Assembly: GCF_005239225.2 (NCBI RefSeq)
Contig: NC_133301.1
Location: 1,989,001-2,053,000 of the forward strand
DNA from: Populus alba
Lineage: Eukaryota; Streptophyta; Magnoliopsida; Malpighiales; Salicaceae
Direction of reading: 5' to 3'
Length of the DNA: 64,000 bases
In this document: one piece after another, positions 49,128-62,200 of the stretch
How the letters are laid out: each line of letters opens with the position of its first letter
Numbering within the stretch: the first letter of the stretch is position 1
Translations under genes and position numbers: made by a program
The notes under the pieces: model-generated
The model's input: the letters and a program-made list of their open reading frames with translations, nothing else
Told to the model about the DNA's origin: nothing
The model's database searches: none

Positions 49128-49825
49128 CATAATTATCATACCTGATTTAAAGGTTAACTAGGTTATACGGATTAATTTGAGTTAACTAAAAATTTTTTTT
49201 AAAAAAAATATTTTAAACTTTAATATTTCATACGAAAAAATTAAAAAAACAATTCATATAAATACAGGCTATACATATTGTAAATAACAAAATTTAACAA
49301 ATTATTTCAGAATATTTTTTATCTAGCATTTAAAAGATATTATATTATCCTTTTAAGTTGTAGTATTTATATCAAAAGGATTTTTTTATCTCGTCTTGAG
49401 AAAAATATAACTTTTTTTTTTGTAAAATATATAATATATATACTAAAGGACTTCAAATCTCATATTAAAAAAATAATTTTTTTATTGTGAACATGGAGTA
49501 TATATACTAAAGAACTTTAAATCTCATCTTAAAAAATAAATTATTTTTTTTTAATATTTATGTAGTGAACTTTGAAAATGATTAATAATCAATTAAAAAT
49601 TATGAGAGAGAGAAAAAGAACATCTAGCTTGGAGAAAAAAACATATTTTTTTTAAAAAATCTCTATTATATTTTGCCGGGTCATCCAAGTTACGTGTGGA
49701 GTTGATTTGATCTTTTCTTTTTCTTTTTATTATTTTTTTAACTTTACTTGAACCAGTCTAATTATTAGATTAATTAAATTATGAATCAACCCACCAAGAC
49801 GATTTGAATTTAATAAATTTACACA
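49128..49825. mobile_element. Degenerate relative of the 52906-53622 element
   Basis: It shares with that element, in order, GGTTAACT/GGGTTAACC words, a CTATACATATTGTAAATAA segment, a ~65-bp repeat unit (TATACTAAAGGACTTCAAAT twice, at about 49440 and 49505) and a right part with GAATCAACCCACC before AATTTAATAA. Its ends are diverged, so the borders are approximate. Confidence 0.45.
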
Positions 49826-50393
49826 ATAGAGGGATAAAGGAGGTCAGAGGATTATCTTTTGTTGAATACAAAGGAAAAGGCAAATTATCTAGACGGCACC
49901 TACCACAACTTTAGCTTCTTTACAATGGAGCCACCTTACACATTTCGCCACTAACATTTTTTCAAATAAATTCTAGAATATATCATCGATACTATACTCC
50001 ATTTGGGTGAAGAATTTGTTGAGTTAACTTGAATTATTAATAAAATAATGATATTTTTAATTTTTAAAAATAAAATCATTGAATAAAAATAATAAAATTA
50101 TTATTAAAATTGATTTTTCATTCAGTTTTGTAATATCTATTATGAAAAACAAAATTGATTTCAAATAAAATCCGAACTAAATTATATTCAAAATCACCAA
50201 GCTACAGGATTGATTCATTAAATAATACTAGATTTAATAACTATGAAATATACCAGTACTATTTTTTCAATTAAAATGATGATTTTTTAAAATATGTCAC
50301 GTTTACAAATTTGAAAATATCATCTTATATTTTCTTTAAAAAAAAAAAAATTGCAAATAAGACAATTCTTCAAGACTTTTGTTTTGATGCGAA

Positions 50394-50662
50394 CCACGTG
50401 CCATCTTGTCAAGCTGACAGGTAGTTTAGAAGCACATGGAGGCAGGAAAGTTCTGAACCTCGAACTGTCAAGGAAGCAAGAATTAAGCGTACGAGCAGAA
50501 TTATGAGTCGTCACGTCAGCCACCAGAGGACACTCTGGACAGTATAATGGCTTTTAATTTGTCGTTACGTCAGATAGAGTCATACATGCACTGACCAAAG
50601 TGTTCCCTTTTGTATTCTCTCACTCTACGGCCCCTCGAGCGCGTCTGCACACGTGACACGTG
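50394..50662 (+). promoter_or_regulatory. Orphan block dense in ACGT-core motifs
   Basis: Three CACGTG G-boxes (50395-50400, 50650-50655, 50657-50662) and two further ACGT cores in GTCACGTCAG (50513) and GTTACGTCAG (50567) lie in about 270 bp of less AT-rich DNA. G-box and ACGT elements bind bZIP and bHLH factors. No gene starts nearby; the closest is the canonical corepressor more than 5 kb away. Confidence 0.4.
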
Positions 50663-51762
50663 CATTTTCTTGTTAGAGTACATCATTAACTTCCTTTTTT
50701 TTATTGTTTTTTTCTATCTATCTTTAAAAATTTAATTTAATCGGGATATTTTACCATTCTATCAAAGTACCGTAAAAAATTTGAAAAACAATATTAGAAA
50801 ATTATTTCTAATATGCAAGGGCTAAGAAATAAGATGACAGATTAGCTTATGTGGCATGAGAAAAAAGTGATTGAAAAAAAATAAGGGAGAGAAATAATGG
50901 GTCATCAAAAAAAAAAATCATAATTAATTGATAATTTTTTTTTGTTAACAAAACCTTAAAATAGTTCAACTTAAATTAACACCAAATAAAAAAACTGGCC
51001 AATTACTATCTTGTTTAGTGGTTTTTCATAGTGTAGCTAGAATTGTTTCATTAAAATATTTCTAATAGTACCGTGTGTAAAAAATAAAGTTTCAATATAT
51101 CTTTGGTAATCTATTATTTATTTTCCTATTTTTTTTGTTCTCAATTTATCTTTATTGACGCATCAATTTGTCTCTTGTCTTATTTCTTGATCGTTGGATC
51201 TTAAACCTTATATTTTGATTATTGAATTTTTATAAAATTTTAGGTTAAGTTTTGTACATGTTAATTAATTTACATGGACATATATTTTTTTATTTTTTAA
51301 CAAAACAATATTGTTTATAAAATTGATATTTAGAAATACGACTGTGTTTAAACTATATTATTTTTCAAATATCTTTTTAAGTATGTCATTTTCTCATAAC
51401 TTTTACCGGGTTATATTATTTTTTTTTTACAAAAAAAAATGTTTAATTCGCCATTGAATTCAATCCTGATGTTATCGTAAAATATTGCAATGCTAGACCA
51501 TGTCGTGGGAAAATAATTTTTAGTGAATATATCAATCTATTCTTAACTTTAACTAAAAATGACTTAATCTTTTGTGAATAATAATACCAAAGATACCTTG
51601 TTGTTAACATTTATATATAAAGTCTAATTCTTCTTCAATTTAAAGATATGTACATATCATAAATTATAAAATCTATTAATGGATTTTAAATTTTCTATCA
51701 GGCTTAACTATTAACATAGAAAAAACATGCTTGTTTATAGGTATGATAATTTTATCCAAGCT

Positions 51763-52290
51763 CGATAGAAACTAATCCAAATAGATACATGTTTTTTTTT
51801 TTTTTTTCCGTTAAGGTTTAGGTCGGGATTCGAGTAATACCCTGAATTAAAAAGTCAGGTTCAAGTAATGTATAAATATTATCCTACCCTACCCTAACCC
51901 AGACCAAACTACGTAAATAACTTTAAAACATGAGAAAATTATATTTACTTCAAGCATATATAAATAGAAAATTCAGGGTTTTTTTCATACACTCTCATCT
52001 CCAACCTCACCACATGTCATAGACCGCTTATTCCGTCGATAGAAACTAATCCAAATAGATATGAGTTTTTTTTGCTCATTAAGGTTCAAGTTGTGTCCAA
52101 GTAATACCCGAAGTTAAAAAGTCAAGTTCAAGTAATGTATGGATATTGTCCTACCCTACCTGAACCCCGATCAAAACTACATAAATAACCTTAAAATATG
52201 ATAAAATTAAATTTACACCAAACATATATAAATAGAAAATTTAGGGTTTTTTTTCAGACACTCTCATCTCTAGCCTCTCGAGTCTCCTCT
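51763..52290 (+). repeat. 274-bp tandem duplication
   Basis: CGATAGAAACTAATCCAAAT begins at 51763 and again at 52037. The following 250 bp match with scattered differences, including AAGTCAGGTTCAAGTAATG, CCTACCCTACC and a TATAAATAGAAAATT segment before CACTCTCATCTC. Two units; both have a TATAAATAG box, so the unit may be a duplicated promoter-like end of a mobile element. Confidence 0.75.
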
Positions 52291-52905
52291 CCTCTCCAAC
52301 TTCTATGTTGCTCCCTCTCACTCTCTTCTCCAGCAATAACACAACCTCTTCAATGATTACATCAAATCTAGCAACAAATCAAGGATTGGCAAATCTTGCT
52401 CTTAGCAATCTTAATTTCTCTGACATCAAATTATTGTATGTAGCAGCTCTAACATAGCAAATCTATTATTATTTTAATTTTCATTTACAAAGTCTATTAT
52501 TGTCTCTGGTTTGCTACCAAAGAATTTTTTTTTTATTTCCCCTTTTTAAAGGGACAACCTTGTTTTGTCCACTTTTTTTCATTTCCAAAAACTTAATTGG
52601 TGTTGGTGAATTCCAAGAAAAATAAAAAATTGGGTCACTTTCAATTTCATGTTTTTGTGCTATTATGATGCTTTTTTATATGCGAGTTTGTTGAGTTCAT
52701 ATGATCTTTTTAAATGGCATCACATCTAACAAGTAACAGCAAATCTAGGAGCGATAAATCTGCTCATCTTTATTTTTATGGTTATGTATTATAATATAGT
52801 CAGGTTATGGATACCTGAAACCTATTCAAGTTGGATTCAGGTTTTTAAAATCCATGCCCGATCGGGTATGGATAATGCTTTTGATTTTAGGTTGAGGTAT
52901 GAATC

Positions 52906-53622
52906 ATAGTTATTAAACTCAACTCGGGGGTTGACCCGATCAAGAGGTTGGGTCTCGAGTTTCATGGGTCAACCATGTCAACTTGGGTCAACCCATATTT
53001 TTTTTTTAAATAAAATTTTAATATTTTATATAAAAAAATTAAGAAAAAATCCATGTAAATATAGTCTATACATATTGTAAATAATAAAGTTTAAAAGAGT
53101 ATTTTTTTTAAAAAAATTTATCCCACATTAAAAAATATTATATTAAGCTTTCAAGTTGAAGTATATACTAATGTTTCAAATCTCACATTGAAAAAAATAA
53201 TTTTTTTTCTTTGAAACATGGAATATATATATTAATGGGTTTTAAATCCTACATTGAAAAAACATAGCTTTTTTCTTGGGAACATAGAGTATCTATACTA
53301 ATGAGTTTCAAATTCCATATTAAAAAAAATATTATGTTATCCTTTTAAGTTGAAGTATTTAAACCAAAAGGTTTTTCTATCCTACATTGAAAAAACATAA
53401 TTTTTTCTTGGAAACTTATAGTATATATACTAATGGGTTTCAAATCTCATATCCGAGAGAAAAAAAAAAAACATTGGGTCTCACCTGAGTCGCTTGGGTC
53501 ACATGTTGACCCGTCGAGTCGATGGGGTTTAACCAGGTCGTTGCACCGACCAGTATTTTGATAAATTCGGACTGGTCCAGTCCCAGATTGACCCATCAGG
53601 TTAGTCCGGATTTAATAACTAT
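52906..53622. mobile_element. Element with perfect 12-bp ATAGTTATTAAA ends
   Basis: ATAGTTATTAAA at 52906-52917 and its exact complement TTTAATAACTAT at 53611-53622 bound a 717-bp non-coding block. Inside are paired GGGTTGACCC-type segments near both ends (GGGGGTTGACCCGATC on the left; TTGACCCGTCGAGTCG and AGATTGACCCATCAGG on the right) and four to five units of a ~65-bp repeat (TACTAATGGGTTTCAAATC at about 53167, 53230, 53297 and 53428). No target duplication could be seen. Confidence 0.6.
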
Positions 53623-54310
53623 AGTATGGATAATCACAAACTCGATTTATACGTATTTATTACCATCATTATTTATTTAACTTTAATTAACACAATGATT
53701 TTTAAAAGAATTCTATAAAAAAATTTCATATTCCAACCTCATAAAGCTGTATGTTTATTATATTTAAATTTAATTTCAATATCAACCCGAGGTCAAATTT
53801 TATCTCACTCAATTTGATATAACAAGTTGTTGTTGTTGTTGTTGTTTTTCTTAAAAGAACAAAGAGCTAAATGCACATCACCCAACATATGCACACCAGG
53901 TGTATAGATTTTATTTTCAAATAATTTCCATCTTATTTAGCAATTTATAGTAAATGTTAGACGACGGTGCCACTTCAATTGGTAAATCATTTATGGTATT
54001 ACTATAATTGAAAAACAGTAAGAAATTATTTTTAACGTACAATAAATACTGTCTAAATTTGGCAAATGATATATCAAACAAAATTAAAAAAACTCTAATA
54101 ATTCACCGCACACCAAAAAGCTTACCATGCTTGTTAACAATTGCAAGCATATTATTAAAGAGCACCAATAAACAATCTCCAATTTTTATAAATAATTGAA
54201 AAACCAATAAAATAAAACTCAAGGTTAAATTCTTTTATAATACTCAATTTGCAATTATTAATATTTATATAACAAGAGAGAGGCAGAGAAGACAAGAGAA
54301 GATCATATAT

Positions 54311-54903
54311 GTGCTCACTGGGGGTGTTCAAAATAACCAAACAACCAATTAAACTAAAAAAAAAGAAAAAATTAACTGAAAAAACCTAAACCGATAGAAA
54401 AAACCAAATAAGTCAATTAAAAAATAAAAAAAAAAACCACCTGATCTGGTTTGATTCCAGTTTAAAAAAGTTTAAACCAGTTGAACTGAACCAAATCGAA
54501 CATGTTTAAAAAAAATATAAAAAGAATAATCCATAACCCTAAATCACTTTCCTCTTTTCCAGCCGCCACCCCCCTCCCTTTTCAACCTTCCCTTCCCCTT
54601 CCTATCCCCTATGTGGAAGACTTTGATTGCTGGTTGTTTTTTTCTAATTGTTTTTCTTGAATTTCTTGAATTTTTAAGTGATTGTTGTAATTAATAGCTC
54701 AGATTGATATTTGACGTTAAATTTTTCTTATCCAAAGGCCACGGTCCGGTTTTTTATACTAAAAACATACCCGAACCGAACAAGATTGATTCAGTTTGAA
54801 CTGCTTCTCAATTCGGCCCTGGTAATATTAATAAGAAATATTATTTTCTAGTTCAGTTGAATTTTTAAGTTAAAACCGGACCGTGAACATACCTAGTGCT
54901 CAC
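54311..54903. mobile_element. Non-autonomous hAT element with 8-bp target duplication
   Basis: The 577-bp element at 54319-54895 has ends TGGGGGTGTTCA and, reversed, TAGGTATGTTCA (9 of 12 matches). It is flanked by perfect 8-bp direct repeats GTGCTCAC at 54311-54318 and 54896-54903. An 8-bp duplication with short ends of this kind is the signature of hAT transposition. It encodes no transposase. Subterminal AACCGAAC-type words occur near both sides. Confidence 0.85.
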
Positions 54904-55570
54904 AAAAAAAATAAATTATATCTCTTTTTTTTATAAATTATTTTCTTAATTCCTCTTGTATCTATTTACTATACACAGTAAACATTGATAATTCCAGCTT
55001 GAATTCCATTTAATTTCTCTATGTAATTTACTTACCACAAAAAATCATCATGCCTCGTGAAACTTGCCAAATTTTGAAATCATTATAATTATTAAATGCA
55101 TGTTTAATATTGTGATAAATAATATTTTTTAATTAAAAATATATTAAAATATTTTTATATTTTTGACACAGCATATAAAATCATATAAAAACATGAAAAA
55201 AAATATATATTAATTTAATATATTTTAAATAAAATAAATTTTTAAAAAAAACTTAAAAAAGTAAATTATAACACAAAAACAAAACTCACTACTTATAATT
55301 AACAACAATAAACAATCTCTAAAATTTGGCAAATGATTGAAAAACAACGATTTCCCCCCGCAAGAGAGTGGTACCCACTTGCTAAAAAATGCAGGCAAGG
55401 GCAGATACACGCACCGCAACCGTCACTGTCTACTTTTGACAAAGTGAAGACATTTGTCGGCTGAGGTTTCTCCAGTGGTACCCACTTCTGTGCCTTATAT
55501 AATCTATATAGCTTATCAATAACAAGTCGTGATAAGTCAGACTGCTTATACCTCGAGGATACCGCCATTA

Positions 55571-55580
55571 TTATATATAT
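55571..55580 (+). promoter_or_regulatory. TATA box of the canonical TOPLESS-related gene
   Basis: TTATATATAT lies just before a C/T-rich segment and a (GA)n-rich 5' leader (about 55640-55670). The inferred start is about 55605. Confidence 0.45.
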
Positions 55581-55724
55581 TTCACCTTGCTTTAGTCATC
55601 TCAAAACTCAAAGAAGCAGCATCTTATAGAAATTAGAGCTCAGAGATAGAGAGAGAGAGGGAGAGGGAGAGTTTGTTTTAGAGAGCTAGAGTGCTCTGTT
55701 TCTTTCAGTTCTTTCTGTTTTAAA

Positions 55725-56217
55725 GGTGAATTTATGCCGTGTTTTTACCTTTATTAGTATGATAAATAGTTCCCTTTTGTTTCTTTTTTTTTTCGGTCTG
55801 AACTCTTTAGTCTGTTTTAGAGCATCTTTAATTTAATTTTATCGGGTCAAAGCTACTTTACTGTTTCTAATCAGTGAAAACCCTAATTTTCTCCAACTTT
55901 CACAGTTGTTTTTTGCTTAAAAAGCATGCAATTCTTTCTTGTTCTTTGATGTTCTTGAGGTTTTTATGCTCGGTAACCTCAAATTCTTTTGAGTTTTCGC
56001 TTTGCTTCTCTATTAAACTCTGATGTAAATTCTATTCTTTTTCTTAAGTAAATGCTGGGAACTTTTCTTGGGACTGAAAATGAGGCCATTTTCTTGCTTC
56101 CCTGTCTGCTTCTTCTTTCTTTCTTTCTTTCTTTTCATTTTATGTGTGTAGTTTAATTTGATTATGTAATCTATATTGTTTTTTGTTCATAATGGTTGCT
56201 TTTTGGTTGTTTTGTAG
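55725..56217 (+). other. 5' UTR intron of the canonical TOPLESS-related gene
   Basis: The leader exon ends TTTTAAAG before GTGAATTT, and TTTTGTAG precedes ATCAGAACTGGC 20 bp upstream of the ATG. The intron is T-rich with a (TTTC)n run near 56115. TOPLESS genes commonly have an intron in this position. Confidence 0.55.
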
Positions 56218-56236
56218 ATCAGAACTGGCTGCTGTA

Positions 56237-59200
56237 ATGACGTCTTCGCTCAGCCGAGACCTTATCTTTTTAATTTTGCAGTTTCTTGATGAAGAAAAGT
56301 TCAAAGAAACTGCTCACAAGTAAAAAATTTCTTGTCAATACCTGGTTTCTGGTTGAGTTATTTATTTGCTTACAAAGGATTTGTTTCTTTTTTCGATTAG
56401 GCTGGAGCAGGAATCAGGGTTGTTCTTTAATGCAAAGTACTTTGAGGAGCTTGTGTTGGGTGGCGACTGGGATGAGGTTGAGAAGTATCTTTCTGGGTTT
56501 ACCAAAGTGGATGATAACCGATATTCGATGAAGATATTTTTTGAAATTCGCAAGCAAAAGTATCTGGAAGCATTGGATAAGTAAGCTTGTGAATCTTATA
56601 CGTGTTTAGTTTTCATGATCTACTTCAGGCAGTTTGTTATCGAGTCAGTCTCGTGGTTTGCATTTTTATTGCCTTTGCTGCTCTTAAATGCTTTTATTTG
56701 ATAGGCTTGATCGGACCAAGGCTGTAGATATCCTCATGAAGGATCTCAAAGTTTTTGCCTCTTTTAATGAAGACCTGTTCAAAGAAATTACTCAGCTGCT
56801 TACATTGGATAATTTCAGGTATGTATGGTTGAACAAGATGGGTTAAGGTTTTTAATCTTAGCCGGTGACTGAGATGTAATCGGACCTTTATGCAGGGAAA
56901 ATGATCAACTCTCGAATTATAGAGATACAAAGTCAGCAAGAGCAATTATGTTGCTTGAGTTGAAAAAGCTTATGGAGTCAAATCCCCTTTTCCGTGACAA
57001 ATTGCAGTATCCTAACATAAAAAATTCAAGATTACGAATGCTTATCAACCAAAGGTCAGCAGGATTTTAATAGAATGATTGAGAGATTTTCTTCTGCCTT
57101 TAATGGTTGCTATGCCCTTGTTATTTCCAATTGATATGTGGCTTTTAACATGTTATTTCCTTAGTTCTTGTTCTTCCATTCAAATGAATATGATTGCTGC
57201 AATCTTATTCTTTGTAATTTCTAGCAAACCTTGTTTGCCTCAGAGGATAAACTGATCTTTGGTATGCATTATGACAGCTTGAATTGGCAGCATTCCCTTT
57301 GTGGTAATCCAGGGCAAAATCCTGATATAAGAACCCTCTTTGTTGATCACAGCTGTAGAAATGCTAATCATGCATATCCCCAACTAGCAGCCAGCAATCA
57401 CCTCATAGCTTCCGCACCAAAGTCTGAAGGTTTTCTCTCAGTAGTTGCAAATGGGGTACATGACTAGGTTCCTTTTGTTTCAATCATGCCCCGCTGTTGC
57501 TGACCAGAATTTCCTTACATTGCTCGATTATTTTATTTCTACCAGTCATTCCAGCCGGCACCAGCACCTGCTCCAGCACCAGCACCAGCACCAGGTCCAA
57601 TACCAGTTCAAACACCTTTAACAACATGGATTTCCAATCCTGCAACTGTAACCCACCCAATAGTTCCTGGAGGAGGATTAAATTTCATCGGTCCAAATCC
57701 AGGTTATAATGTGCACGGAACAGATTCTTTGTATTATTATGAGTGAATACTGTATATTTATGTACGTGCTTTTTTTTTTTTTGGAATGGCTGTAAGATTG
57801 TTAGTTCTTAACATCATTTAAGTGTCAGGTGTAGCAATGCCAAAAGGTCATGGGGATTCTGATGTGTCAAGACCAAGAGTTTCTGGGGCTTTGGACAGGG
57901 TAAGTTGTTTGAACCCTAACTACACAAACACGGTTTTGATAGCTGGTTTCCTTTCAAAACGACATAATTTGTTTGGTATTTTTCCTGCAGGTAATGTTGG
58001 CAGGAAATAGTTCTGGTCAAAATCATTATGGCTTGGCCTTTAACATGACCGAAGAGTTGCCCAAGACTGTGGCACGGACATTAAATCAAGGCTCAGTTCC
58101 CACAAGCATGGACTTCCATCCTATCCAACAGACTCTTCTTCTGGGTTAGTTCAAGTTTCTTGACTCTTTAATCTAGGGAAACTTTATTTATTTATTTTTC
58201 CAATAGCTGCATGCTATTTGATATTTGTATGGTGACTTTTCAGTTGGAACTGGTATCGGGGACATTACTTTGTGGGAAGTTAGTTCTAGGGAGAAGTTGG
58301 TGTCAAGAAGTTTTCAGGTATGGGATATTGGAGCAAGTTCATTGGTATTGAAGGTATGCTCCTTTCTAACTAATTTATTATTTGGTAAGGTTGTAGTTCA
58401 GTCATCAAAGTGTCTTAATTCCATATTGATCTTGGTCAAATTCAGGCATCTATATTCAAGGACTCATCTGTTTCAGTTAAACGCGTATTATGGAGTCCTG
58501 ATGGTTCTTTATTTGGTAAGATTCGAAAATGACAAACCAAACAGTTTCTTATGACTTGAGTTTTCAATGATTAAAGTCTGTTATTATTCAACCAAACAGG
58601 GGTTGCATATTCTAAGCATATAGTACAGATATACACTTATTATGGTGGACATGATATTCAGCATCATATAGAGGTAAGTCATGTTTGTGTTTACCTTGTT
58701 CACAACTTTGTTATATTGTTTCCAAGGAAAATAATTTGTCTTTTTTACCAGATTGATGCTCATATTGGAAGTGTAAATGACCTAGCATTTTGCAATCCCA
58801 AGCAACCAGTGGTCATTACTTGTGGTGACGACAAGACCATCAAGGTTAGCTTGCTATCAGATTGTTAGTGACATTTTTATTCAGCGCTCTCAGTGTACAT
58901 ACTAAGTTTTTCAAGTTTTAGGTGTGGGAAGTGGCCACTGGTGCCGAATTGTATACGTTCAAAGGTCATGAAGCTCCTGTTCATTCTGTCTGCCCCCATT
59001 CTAGGGAAACTGTTCATGTAAGAACTCAAGTTGGATACTCATTTTCTGCTGACATGTGCTGTAATTTTGCTTCCTCTGGCTTTTCACACAGTTTGCTGAT
59101 TGTCTCATGTTTTTACGCCTTAGTTTGTCTTTTCGACATCAGTGGATGGAAAAATAAAGGCGTGGTTGTATGACATGATGGGGTCTAGGGTTGATTATGA

Positions 59201-62200
59201 CGCTCCTGGTCGATCATGCTCCACGATGGCATATAGCGCTGATGGGAAAAGGTAGGTTATTATAACTGCAATACCACTTTAATCTTATATTTTAAGGACA
59301 AACTGAAAATTCAGTCTCTTCACTGAACACATTTAGGCTATTTTCATGCGGGACCAATCAAGATGGGGAGTCACACATGGTGGAATGGAATGAAAATGAA
59401 GGTACTAAAAAGAGAACCTACCAAGGCTTTCACAAGCGTTCTTTGGGTGTTGTTCAATTTGATACTACCAAGAATAGATTCTTGGCTGTTGGTGATGACT
59501 ACTTGATCAAATTCTGGGATATGGATAGTCCTTCTCTTTTGACAACCATTGATGCAGAGGGAGGCCTACCAGTAAGTTTTCCTGTTCTTAAACCACAGTC
59601 AATCGCATGTTTTTGTGCAAACATACTATGGGTTTAACTTGGTTTTATATTCTTATTTCTTTGATCCAAAGACAAGTCCACGTATTCGATTCAATAAAGG
59701 AGGGAACCTGTTGGCTGTTTCTGCTAATGATAATAGAATCAAAATCTTGGCGACAGTTGATGGTCTCTGTTTGATGCGCACATTTGAAAGCCATTCACTG
59801 GTTGCCTCGAGAGTCGGAATTGCATCTGAGGCACCGATAAAGGTCAGTAATTTTGTCTTTCACTTCCATTTCTTGGCTGGATATGCAAACTAAATACAAT
59901 GGATGCAATTGATAGAATGGTGACTCTAGAAGCTCAGAAGGTGTAAAACCAAGGGTGCCTGAAGAAGTACACCCACCAAAGATATGGAAGCTCACTGAGA
60001 TTAATGATCCTTCCAAGCTTCAGTCATTGAGGCTCTCCACTCGCATTAAAACAGATAAGGTAAAACTGGGCCACTTGGCTTGTATATTGTTGGCCAAATT
60101 TTTATTTACGTATAGCTTGGCCTTGAGCACAGGAGAAATTTTAAGTCTTCGAATTAGAAATGAGAAACCTTTAAATTTCAGCAGCCTGTATCAAACCAGA
60201 AGAGTGCACTTTAAGACATATCAGATACCGTCTTTGTTTACATATCTCTACATCATCAAGCATTTTGTACCAGCAATCCATCTTTTGATATCTTCCCCAT
60301 GTTGCAGTCTTTTAGCAATTGAGCACAGGATAACAAGTACAATTGTGTTATACATGTGTGCTTGTCTAGCAGGAAGTTGTGAACATAGTTTAAGTTTTTT
60401 CTAAAATATCTATGAATAGTTCATTGTCATCAAATTTCCAGAGAATAAAGGTTCTTATTGGGTTTTCCTCTATCAAATTGCAGATTGCGAGGTTGGTCTA
60501 CACAAATGCAGGCACTGCCATCTTGGCACTTGCATTAAATGCTATTCATCTACTTTGGAAGTGGCCTCGAAATGACCTTAATTCGAGCGGGAAGGTATAA
60601 GGTTCCCATATTTCTTCCAAATGTTTTTGTCTAAGATGAAAGTTGGTTCAAGTTACACCATAAACTTGTTCATCACTTAAAAATCTGAATTCATTACCTT
60701 AGCAACATTTTTGTTTCATGGTCCAGGCAACAACCAAGGCTACCCCTCAATTGGTGCAACCAGGATCTGGCGTATTAATGACTAATGATCTAGTTGATGC
60801 TAGAACAGAAGAGGCTGTGCCGTGTTTTGCTTTGTCCAAGAATGATTCCTACATAATGTCAGCATCTGGAGGGAAAATTTCCTTGTTCAACACAATGACA
60901 TTCAAGGTAATTTTTGAAACAAGATAATAATTCCTCTGTACTTTTTTCTTAAAATTATTTCTTGCATATGGAAAAGTGGCTTTGAATTTTGTTTGGTACC
61001 GTTTCAAACCACTACCTCATTTGAGCTGCTATTTAAAAGTTTTATTGGCAACTGCAGACTATGACAACATTCATGCCTCCACCACCTGCAGCGACGTATC
61101 TTGCCTTTCATCCTCAAGATAACAATATTGTTGCAGTGGGAATGGATGATTCCACAATACACATATATAACGTTCGTGTGGATGAGGTATGATAAGATAG
61201 TTGATAGTCCCTGTGAGTTCCATTTGGAAAACAAAACTAGGATTTGATCATTTCCTTTCTTCTTGCAGGTCAAGTGCAAACTTATGGGTCACTCTAAGAG
61301 AATCGCTGGTCTTGCCTTCTCTAATGTGCTGAATACCCTTGTTTCCTCAGGTGCAGATGCTCAGGTTGGTATTTTATCTCTTATACCATGTCTACACTAC
61401 CAATTCTATGCACTCTCATCATTGAATCCTGGCATGCTAACCTCCTTCGTATCTGTATTATCTGTTTCTTCTGGGCATTTGCTTGTTGGAAAAGGATAGA
61501 TTTCATCCTGCCCCAGCCATAGGATAGGGTGACAATATCCTATTCAAGAAAATATAATAGGGTCTCATCTGCTTTAATGTGCTATCTGCAACATGTATCT
61601 TAACGAATATGTTGACCATTTCCCAGGTTATAGTGTGGAGCACTGATAGGTGGGAAAGGAAGAAGAACTGTGTCTTGCAGATTCCAGATGGAAGGACACC
61701 TCCAGCAATGTCAGGCACCCAAGTCCAGTTTCACCAAGATCAAATCCATTTGCTTGTTGTACATGAGACTCTGCTCGCCATTTATGAAACAACAAAACTT
61801 GAATGCTTAAAACAGGTATTTTAATCTCAACTGTTTAAGCACTCCAAATGTGAATTCCTTTTGATTTTTCCCATTCATATTGTTTTAGCTAGAGCCCTGC
61901 AGCTTAAATACCGGTGTACTTGTTCTAAGAAAAAAGAAGAACTGGTTCATATAGGGTGCTATGGTGTTCCACCATAAGTGAAACTGGTGGATTTCTAATA
62001 ATCTCAATTTCTTTGGGGGACTGAAAGGACCTCCTTCTATAGTACACAGTGATTGATAGGCAAACATGATGTTGGTGGCAGATGGTGCTTAAAGAGAACA
62101 GTCATGGTTCAGCAGTTCCCTTCTCCCTTCTCCCTTCTCCATTTTTTTTTTCAAATTTTTTGACCTTTTATGGTAAATTTACAGTGGAACATTGGAGAAT

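Larger units (their letters stand above)
44150..55570. other. Repeat-rich spacer between the two corepressor genes
   Basis: About 11 kb without a confirmed gene. It holds MITE-like copies (44640, 47440, 55090), SINE copies (45750, 47825), a zinc-ribbon gene fragment (46796), an unrecognised coding-like block (45239-45486), ATAGTT-type elements (49128, 52906), an ACGT-rich block (50394-50662), a 274-bp tandem duplication (51763), a hAT MITE (54319) and microsatellites such as (GTT)n near 53830. A further less AT-rich patch at 47570-47790 has no ORF I recognise. Confidence 0.6.

Noticed and set aside
53825..53850. Possible CRISPR or regular repeat array at the GTT run
   Set aside because: It is a simple trinucleotide microsatellite in a plant nuclear sequence, without spacers.
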